Below, piece by piece: positions 1 through 4,525 of a stretch of 7,716 nt of DNA. The DNA is from Ktedonobacterales bacterium (GTDB taxonomy: Bacteria; Chloroflexota; Ktedonobacteria; Ktedonobacterales; JADMIN01). Location of the stretch: positions 1 to 7,716 of the forward strand of contig JANWHL010000134.1 of NCBI GenBank assembly GCA_025450405.1. The letters run 5' to 3'. How positions within the stretch are numbered: the stretch's first letter is position 1; the number at the start of each line of letters is the position of its first letter. The notes below the pieces were generated by a model. It had not been told where the DNA came from and ran no database searches. It saw only the letters and a list, made by a program, of their open reading frames with translations. The position numbers and the translations under genes were made by a program.

Positions 1-1
1 G

Positions 2-1054
2 GCGCGCGAGGCCGTGGTGCGGGCGGCGTGCCAAAGCGCGGCGGCCCGTCCGGTGTTCTTCCTGTACGTGTCGCCGGTATGGCCCATCCAGTTGGGGCCG
101 CGCATCATGAGCATTCGCGATCCCTACAGCTTCGATGTGGAAGCCCAGGAGGCGCTCTCGCAGTCCTCCGCGCTGTCATCGCACTTGGGCATCGCGGGAC
201 GCCAGCGCGGCTTCATCTATCGGATCGGCGGCCCGGCGCAGGTGGCGGATGTCTGGCGCATTATTCGCCCGAGCGAGCTTGTGACCCTCTTCGATAAGCG
301 ACTGGCGCACGAGGTGCAGCCGGAGCATATCCGGATCCGCGACGTGGAGGGGTTTCGCGTCGCGTTTTACGTGATCCACCCAGGAGCCGCGACGGGCGGG
401 CCGGGGAGCGGTAGCGTGATGCCCAGGCCGGGCGCCACCAGCGGGGGATCGTCGGACTCGTCCGCCACCGTGGGTGCCGGCACGCCTGGCGAGGGCGGGC
501 GTGGGGTGGGCAATAGCGCCGCCGGCCCGGGAGCGGCGGCCGGTGGCTCAGGCGGGAGTCGGGCGCCCGGCGGCCGCGCGGGACCGGGTGGCCCAGCGTG
601 GCCAGGACGCGCGGGCGCGCCGAGTGGCCGAACGGCCCGAGGTGGCGGAGTGGCCTCAAGTGGCGGAGCGCAACCTGGTGGGGGGGCGGGGCGGAGCACC
701 CGCGACAACGCCGCCGGCGGTGGAACCACCGGCGGGGCCGCACCGGCGGGAGCACCGGCGGGAGCACGCGTGGCGCCGGGCAATGACCGCACGACGGAAC
801 CGACCGCACGGGCGGATGGATCACCGACCAACGCGCCGGTCACGCCCGCCACGAATGACCGGGGCGCCGAAGACCTTGGCGCCATCGCACCGGCGGAGGC
901 CATGGCGGAGGCGGAGCAATACGTCTGGGAAGACAACGAGCTCAAGCGCGTGGAGGAGGCGCGACCGGAGCCCGCGCCAGGAAGCGATGGGCAATCGCGG
1001 CAAGCGAGTGAGACTCCTGACGGTGCTCCCGCTGGCGAGCGTGGCACGCCGTGA
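2..1054 (+). CDS. UspA-like protein with long Gly/Ala/Pro-rich C-terminal tail (5' end outside window)
   Basis: The reading frame is open to the left edge, so the gene probably starts upstream. A GTG at 14 and an ATG at 107 are in frame, but neither has a convincing ribosome binding site. Counting from the GTG, residues 1-123 look folded. A helix (VRAACQSAAA) leads into a hydrophobic strand (PVFFLYVSP), then come acidic helices, a strand with FIYRIGG, an 'RPSEL' segment and a final 'FRVAFYVIHP' strand. The order helix, 'xxxLYV' strand, 'YRxG' strand resembles the second half of universal stress protein (UspA) domains, sometimes fused to transporters; this is a by-eye similarity. Residues 124-290 are low-complexity Gly/Ala/Pro/Ser/Thr sequence. 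The last 50 residues turn acidic and include EQYVWEDNELKRV, which may be a short conserved tail motif. The gene converges on the MerR-type gene. The reading frame is supported by the folded ends; the linker alone would not prove it. Confidence 0.6.
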   Translation, partial: AREAVVRAACQSAAARPVFFLYVSPVWPIQLGPRIMSIRDPYSFDVEAQEALSQSSALSSHLGIAGRQRGFIYRIGGPAQVADVWRIIRPSELVTLFDKRLAHEVQPEHIRIRDVEGFRVAFYVIHPGAATGGPGSGSVMPRPGATSGGSSDSSATVGAGTPGEGGRGVGNSAAGPGAAAGGSGGSRAPGGRAGPGGPAWPGRAGAPSGRTARGGGVASSGGAQPGGGAGRSTRDNAAGGGTTGGAAPAGAPAGARVAPGNDRTTEPTARADGSPTNAPVTPATNDRGAEDLGAIAPAEAMAEAEQYVWEDNELKRVEEARPEPAPGSDGQSRQASETPDGAPAGERGTP

Positions 1055-1061
1055 CGCTCGC
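1035..1061 (+). terminator. Hairpin spanning the stop codon of the UspA-like gene
   Basis: GCGAGCGT (1035-1042) pairs perfectly with ACGCTCGC (1054-1061). Inside the loop CAC/GTG can add three pairs after a two-base bulge. The stem includes the last base of the TGA stop. No T-run follows, so it could act as a factor-assisted terminator or a 3'-end stabiliser rather than a classical intrinsic terminator. Confidence 0.3.
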
Positions 1062-1163
1062 GCGCTGAACCAGTGGCGGCAACGTCCAGTGGGCACCACG
1101 CTTACGCGCGGCGAAACATACCAAATCGTGGTGAATCGTGGCGGTTGCCAGGCGCCTGAAGAC

Positions 1164-1195
1164 GCGCCGGGCGTCCACCGCGCCGGGCGTCCACC
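1164..1195. repeat. Perfect 16-bp tandem duplication
   Basis: GCGCCGGGCGTCCACC occurs twice back to back at 1164-1179 and 1180-1195. The second copy supplies the left arm of the hairpin at 1185-1203. The first copy could pair with the same right arm, so two alternative hairpins are possible. Confidence 0.8.
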
Positions 1196-1203
1196 GGACG
1201 CCC
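1185..1203. terminator. Possible bidirectional terminator hairpin
   Basis: GGGCGTCC (1185-1192), loop ACC, then GGACGCCC (1196-1203) make a perfect 8-bp GC-rich stem between two convergent genes. No T-tract follows on either strand, so the terminator role is inferred from position and stem strength. Confidence 0.35.
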
Positions 1204-1314
1204 CTACAAAGCCTTCGGCGACGACGGCCACCGGCGTGGCCTCGGTGGAAATGGTATCAAAGGGCCCCCGCATCTGGCTGCTCGGAAGGGATAGCGGTCG
1301 CGCGCCGGGATGGG

Positions 1315-2943
1315 TCAGCCGACTTGATCGATCGGGCTGTAGGGCGGTGGACCGCTCGAGCCATGATCGAGCCCCAGCAAGCGTGTCACGTGCCAGGTCG
1401 CCGTGGCGGCGTCGTCGCCAAGGTATACCCCCATGACGCGGTGCCGGTTGGAGGTGTTATGAGCAAAGGCGGCGCCGCCGAATGTGAAGATCGGCCGCGG
1501 CGCCTCGATCTGCGCGATGTCGCGGGCCATGCGCGCCACCGCCCGAATGCGCTGCGGCGTGGCGATTGAGACGCAGACAATCTGCGGCCGGCGCATGCGC
1601 ACATCCTGGACGAGGGCGGGGCCGTCGACATCCTGACCAAGGAAGATGACGCGGAGGCCCACCTTGCGCCAGAAGAGCGCCAGCATGAGCGCGCCGATGT
1701 CGTGGGTCTCCTTTGGCCCGCAGGCGACGATAGCCATCGGGGCATCGTAGCGTTCCTGAAGGCCAACAAAGAGGGCGAAGAGCCGGCCACGGATGTAATT
1801 CGCGGCGAAGTGTTCCTCGGGGATGCCGAACTGGTGCTTGGCCCACATCTCGCCGACACGCGTCAGGGCTGGCTGGAGCAGACCGATGCACACGACTTCC
1901 ATGGGGCGCCCCGCCATCGCCTCGTCCACGATCCGGTCGGCCAGGGCGGTGTCGAACGTGGCAAACGCGCGCACCAGCTGCGGAACCAGTGAGCGCAACT
2001 CGCGCGTGGCGGTACCCCCCGTGCCCGCGCCGCTCACCGTGGCCCAGACCCCACTCGACGTCACGGGTCGACTGGCGCCGACCGGAGCATCGGGGGTGCC
2101 GGCTGCCCAGGGGCGCGCTCCCTGGCCATCGGTCGTGGCGTCCAGCGCACCCGTTCCCTGGCGGCCCGGCGGTGTGGCCGGCGGTACGCTCCAGGAGCCA
2201 CTGGTATGCGCACCAGGGAGACTTGCTGGGTCGGCGGAACCGGGAGCCCGCAACGGACCAGACGCCGGACCGCGCCGCGAGGAGGCCTGGCCGCCGAGAT
2301 CGGGGTTCGTGAGCGGTCCCCACGAGGGGCGCGAAGGCGATCCTGGCGGCAACGCGCCCGGTGCGCCAGGCCGGCCGATCCCGGGCCCCAAGGAGCCGGG
2401 AAGGCCGTTGAGTGGGCCAGAGAGTCGCCCGGAGACGCCGAGACCGAATGGACCGCTGGTAATGGTTGGGCGACCGATGGGACCGGTGTTCATCATCCCA
2501 TGCGGGCCCTGGCCGGACGACTCGCCATCGGAGGACGCGGCGAACGGGTCCACACCAGGAGGCTGGGCGCTCAGCAGGCGGGCGGCGGCATCGGCGGGAG
2601 TGACGCCGGCCAGGATCTGGTTGCGGAGCCAGACGCAGGCGATGAGGTCGCGCTCGGAATAATGGCGCACAGTGCTGCCGGTGCCGTCGCCCTGACGCGC
2701 CGGACGGGGGATGCCGAGCTGCTGTTCCCACGACCAGAGTGTCATTGGTCGGGCGCCGACGAGGAGGACAATGGTGGCCAGCTCGTAGACGGGGTCCGGC
2801 GGGTACGCGGTCAGGTTAGGCGGATCACCATTGAGCGCCCCCGAACCGCCCCCCAGGGGGCCATTCAAGGCACGGAGAGGGCCGCTGTTTCGGCCCAGGT
2901 AACCTGTGTTCCCACGATCGTCATCCAGGGATCCCGTGTTCAT
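1315..2943 (-). CDS. MerR-type regulator with C-terminal B12-binding domain (CarH/LitR-like)
   Basis: Predicted 542-residue DNA-binding protein. ATG 2943 is chosen because GGGGAGGAG sits 8 bases upstream; the frame stays open further upstream without support. Residues 1-50 are a repeat-rich extension (NTGxL, GPL). Residues 52-125 are a MerR-type HTH: TLWSWEQQLGIPRP, then RHYSERDL, then LRNQILAGVTPADAAARLL. Residues 130-312 are a Gly/Pro/Ser linker. Residues 315-400 match the helical B12-capping domain and contain W367-x9-E377-H378, the signature of CarH-type photoreceptors. Residues 403-524 are the Rossmann-like cobalamin domain, with E412-T-H414-D-I-G as the ExHxxG cobalt-ligand motif and GGAAF (489-493) near the nucleotide tail. 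CarH proteins repress in the dark with adenosylcobalamin and release DNA on light. That role is inferred here. The residue after the capping Trp is Ala368, where Thermus CarH has His132. The gene is transcribed alone. A non-photosensory B12 or redox sensor is the alternative. Confidence 0.88.
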   Translation of the reverse strand: MNTGSLDDDRGNTGYLGRNSGPLRALNGPLGGGSGALNGDPPNLTAYPPDPVYELATIVLLVGARPMTLWSWEQQLGIPRPARQGDGTGSTVRHYSERDLIACVWLRNQILAGVTPADAAARLLSAQPPGVDPFAASSDGESSGQGPHGMMNTGPIGRPTITSGPFGLGVSGRLSGPLNGLPGSLGPGIGRPGAPGALPPGSPSRPSWGPLTNPDLGGQASSRRGPASGPLRAPGSADPASLPGAHTSGSWSVPPATPPGRQGTGALDATTDGQGARPWAAGTPDAPVGASRPVTSSGVWATVSGAGTGGTATRELRSLVPQLVRAFATFDTALADRIVDEAMAGRPMEVVCIGLLQPALTRVGEMWAKHQFGIPEEHFAANYIRGRLFALFVGLQERYDAPMAIVACGPKETHDIGALMLALFWRKVGLRVIFLGQDVDGPALVQDVRMRRPQIVCVSIATPQRIRAVARMARDIAQIEAPRPIFTFGGAAFAHNTSNRHRVMGVYLGDDAATATWHVTRLLGLDHGSSGPPPYSPIDQVG

Positions 2944-2951
2944 CGTCGCGT

Positions 2952-2960
2952 CTCCTCCCC
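2952..2960 (-). promoter_or_regulatory. Shine-Dalgarno site fixing the start of the MerR/B12 gene
   Basis: On the minus strand GGGGAGGAG ends 8 bases before the ATG at 2943. It is strong enough to prefer this start over an in-frame ATG 50 codons upstream, whose added residues look like translated leader sequence. Confidence 0.75.
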
Positions 2961-2984
2961 GCGCGCGGCACGCGCACGGGCTTG

Positions 2985-3010
2985 ACACCGGGCGCCTGGG
3001 CGCGCGGTGT
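2985..3010 (-). promoter_or_regulatory. Leader hairpin upstream of the MerR/B12 start
   Basis: ACACCG (2985-2990) pairs with CGGTGT (3005-3010). After one mismatch, GCGC (2992-2995) pairs with GCGC (3000-3003). The element ends about 40 bases before the start codon, inside the predicted leader. It could be an RNA structure or a protein-binding dyad; the sequence alone does not decide. Confidence 0.3.
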
Positions 3011-3042
3011 GCTGTGCTGAGTGGTGGCCGTGGACAAAGGCC

Positions 3043-3062
3043 CGCCGAGTGGGGACTCGGCG
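3043..3062 (-). promoter_or_regulatory. 8-bp perfect stem-loop in the MerR/B12 leader
   Basis: CGCCGAGT (3043-3050), a four-base loop (CCCC on the transcript) and ACTCGGCG (3055-3062) form a perfect hairpin midway through the predicted leader. No T-run follows, so it does not look like a simple attenuator. A 14-base palindrome-like GCGGCC/GGCCGC lies at 3086-3099 in the same leader. Confidence 0.35.
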
Positions 3063-3136
3063 ACACGCACGGAGGATAGATGATCGCGGCCACGGCCGCT
3101 CGCTCGCTGGCGATATGCCTGGTTGTGTACGGAGTG

Positions 3137-3165
3137 ATTATACCCGGATGCGGCCAGCTTGTCTA
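3137..3165 (-). promoter_or_regulatory. Sigma70-type promoter of the MerR/B12 gene
   Basis: On the minus strand TAGACA (3165-3160), a 17-base spacer and a perfect TATAAT (3142-3137) form a near-consensus promoter. Initiation near 3130 would give a leader of about 187 bases before the ATG at 2943. The strong match in GC-rich surroundings makes it credible. A strong promoter with normal spacing fits a gene controlled by repression. Confidence 0.75.
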
Positions 3166-3199
3166 GCGTGGCGGGACGACAGGGCCAAAGGGTGTGGAT

Positions 3200-3227
3200 C
3201 GCGGCCGTAGGGACGTGGGTGGCCGCG
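3200..3227 (-). terminator. Hairpin just after the unknown 336-residue gene
   Basis: CGCGGCC (3200-3206) pairs with GGCCGCG (3221-3227) across a 14-base loop, starting 2 bases beyond the stop codon of the minus-strand gene ending at 3230. There is no T-tract. Its place between that stop and the next promoter suggests termination or end protection. Confidence 0.3.
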
Positions 3228-3229
3228 GA

Positions 3230-4240
3230 CTAGCGTCCCCATGGCGCGGGGCGCGAAGCGCCGCGGGCGGGAGCAGGCTGGGCCGCTCCCGACATGCGCA
3301 GTGTACGAAGCGCGGCAATGGTCTGCTGCCACTCGCGCGCGGCCCGCGCCGCCCACACTTGTGGCGTGGTCCCTGGCTCTGGTGCCAATGGGCCAGCGGA
3401 TGAGGACCGGCGGAAGAGTCCCGAGAGTCCGCGCCGAGCCGGTTTTTCCGGCGGCGCCGTCGCCGCCGGAAGATTGGCCGCGACTTGCTCCAGCTCGCTC
3501 AACTGCGCCTCAGCCCAGGCGATGTCAGCCTCCACGGAGCGATCATCGGTGGCATCGAGGTGGCGCAGGAGCGCGATGCCTGAGAGCAGGCCGAGCGCTG
3601 AGGGATTCGCGTCGGAGAGGTGGGACGGGACCAGATGGCTCTGGAATTCGCCGGTCAGCTCATAGAGGCCAGCGGAGAGCGCTGAGCTGGGCAGCACACC
3701 GGCGGGCGGCAGGGTGCGGAGGGCGTGGAGGACGAGGACCATTTCCTCGCCCACTTCTTCCACATTGGCGGCCAGATGCGCCGCCACGACGTGCCGGTAG
3801 GCGAAGTCACAACGCCGCAGGCACAGCTCGAGCGGCTCGCCGACGGGAGCGGTCAGATTGTCAGGCGGCCACCAGGGCTCAGGCTCGTCATCGGACGCGG
3901 GCGAACCGCCAACGCGGACATCGGGGTGAGCGGTCTCGAGGGCGGCGAGGTACGCCTGTGTGGCGAGCTCGAAGCTTTCGGCAATCGATGCCAGGCGCCG
4001 CGCCGACGCTTCGAGCTGCCAGAGGAAGCGCTCGCCGTCGGCGCGGGCGGCTGGGCCGCCGGGTCCGGGGCGGGTGAAGGCACTGACGACGAGCAGGACG
4101 TGTTCGGCTTCCACTCCCAGGGCGCCCAGGGACTCAGAGAGGGCGGCGCGTGGCTCGGCGGGGATGCCCGGGACCGCCAGGCCAGGATACAAGCGTTCTT
4201 CCCAGCCGCCACCCTGATCGCCAAGTGGGGCGTCCCGCAT
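3230..4240 (-). CDS. Helical protein of unknown function, 336 residues
   Basis: I do not recognise this family. ATG 4240 is chosen because AAGGAG lies 6 bases upstream; the frame extends further but the extra residues would run through a promoter. No signal peptide or membrane helix is evident, so it is probably cytosolic. Residues 30-110 read as amphipathic helices (RFLWQLEASARRLASIAESFELATQAYLAALE). A Pro/Trp/acid segment (117-130, with EPEPWWPPD) follows. Residues 136-260 are again helical and acidic, with LELCLRRCDFAYRHVVAAHLA and AEAQLSELEQVAANL. A basic Pro/Ser-rich linker (262-292, with RRGLSGLFRR) precedes a last helix (295-315). The helix-rich, charged make-up suggests a binding or scaffold protein, but no catalytic motif is visible. 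It is transcribed away from the histidine kinase from adjacent promoters and precedes the MerR/B12 gene, which has its own promoter. A link to either is possible but inferred. Confidence 0.75.
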   Translation of the reverse strand: MRDAPLGDQGGGWEERLYPGLAVPGIPAEPRAALSESLGALGVEAEHVLLVVSAFTRPGPGGPAARADGERFLWQLEASARRLASIAESFELATQAYLAALETAHPDVRVGGSPASDDEPEPWWPPDNLTAPVGEPLELCLRRCDFAYRHVVAAHLAANVEEVGEEMVLVLHALRTLPPAGVLPSSALSAGLYELTGEFQSHLVPSHLSDANPSALGLLSGIALLRHLDATDDRSVEADIAWAEAQLSELEQVAANLPAATAPPEKPARRGLSGLFRRSSSAGPLAPEPGTTPQVWAARAAREWQQTIAALRTLRMSGAAQPAPARGASRPAPWGR

Positions 4241-4246
4241 GGGCTT

Positions 4247-4252
4247 CTCCTT
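4247..4252 (-). promoter_or_regulatory. Shine-Dalgarno site fixing the start of the 336-residue gene
   Basis: AAGGAG on the minus strand lies 6 bases before the ATG at 4240, an ideal distance. It rules out the longer in-frame starts that would overlap the divergent promoter region. Confidence 0.75.
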
Positions 4253-4349
4253 ACGCCGCGCCCGGGCACGCTGGCACCTGTGATCTGAAGTCCCGGCCGG
4301 CGCCACTGTGCGGAGCCGCGGTGGCGTTGGAGCGACCACCTGGGATTGG

Positions 4350-4378
4350 ATTGTACGCTTCCCCGCAGTCATTGGCAA
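4350..4378 (-). promoter_or_regulatory. Promoter of the 336-residue gene
   Basis: On the minus strand TTGCCA (4378-4373), a 17-base spacer and TACAAT (4355-4350) make a good sigma70-type promoter, with one mismatch to consensus in each box. Initiation near 4343 gives a leader of about 100 bases. That leader contains a CGCCAC/GTGGCG stem (4301-4306 with 4321-4326). Confidence 0.65.
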
Positions 4379-4391
4379 CAGCCACATTCGG

Positions 4392-4426
4392 AGCGACGAC
4401 CGCGCGCGGGGCGCCGACTCGACGCT
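4392..4426. promoter_or_regulatory. Inverted repeat between the two divergent promoters
   Basis: AGCGACGA (4392-4399) and TCGACGCT (4419-4426) pair at 7 of 8 positions around a 19-base GC-rich centre. The element lies between the two -35 boxes and abuts the -35 of the kinase promoter, a natural place for one regulator to act on both genes. It is an operator candidate by position only. Confidence 0.25.
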
Positions 4427-4456
4427 TTGACACTCGGCCGGCGCGCTGCCTACAAT
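4427..4456 (+). promoter_or_regulatory. Sigma70-type promoter of the histidine kinase gene
   Basis: TTGACA (4427-4432), an 18-base spacer and TACAAT (4451-4456) form a near-consensus promoter. Initiation near 4463 gives a leader of about 60 bases. The -35 box is 48 bases from that of the divergent minus-strand promoter. Confidence 0.75.
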
Positions 4457-4525
4457 CAGGGACGACTGCCGTTCAGACACGCGGCGCGGCGTGGGAACGG
4501 GCTCGTCAGTGAGGACCATTGGGCC

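Larger units (their letters stand above)
1055..1314. other. Convergent intergenic region between the UspA-like and MerR/B12 genes
   Basis: This 260-base stretch lies between two genes whose 3' ends face each other. I see no supported gene in it. It holds a 16-bp tandem duplication (1164-1195), a strong 8-bp hairpin (1185-1203) and a weaker CCACCG/CGGTGG inverted repeat (1228-1248). The content fits a shared termination zone. Confidence 0.5.

Noticed and set aside
367..1436. Several open frames on both strands over the Gly/Ala tail of the UspA-like gene and the intergenic region.
   Set aside because: Composition is Arg/Pro-rich without domains, which is typical of shadow frames in GC-rich repeats. 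No ribosome sites were found.
1823..2985. Long plus-strand open frames opposite the MerR/B12 linker.
   Set aside because: They are open because of GC-rich low-complexity DNA. They lack start signals and lie opposite clear HTH and B12 domains.
2982..2987. TTGACA on the plus strand upstream of the MerR/B12 gene.
   Set aside because: No -10 box at a proper distance and no plus-strand gene follows.
2944..3093. A 50-codon upstream extension of the MerR/B12 gene.
   Set aside because: The internal ATG at 2943 has a strong ribosome binding site, and the extension translates the hairpin-rich leader into Pro/Arg/Cys-rich sequence without domain character.
4279..4320. CGCCACTGTG on the plus strand, resembling the CCGCCACTGTG core of cobalamin riboswitches, close to a B12-type regulator gene.
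   Set aside because: The other conserved blocks of the riboswitch are not convincingly present, and the kinase promoter lies downstream, so this stretch would not be in the kinase transcript. It is antisense to the leader of the minus-strand gene. Treated as coincidence; an Rfam search would settle it.
4241..4519. A 93-codon upstream extension of the unknown 336-residue gene.
   Set aside because: It would cross both divergent promoters, while AAGGAG sits right before the ATG at 4240.
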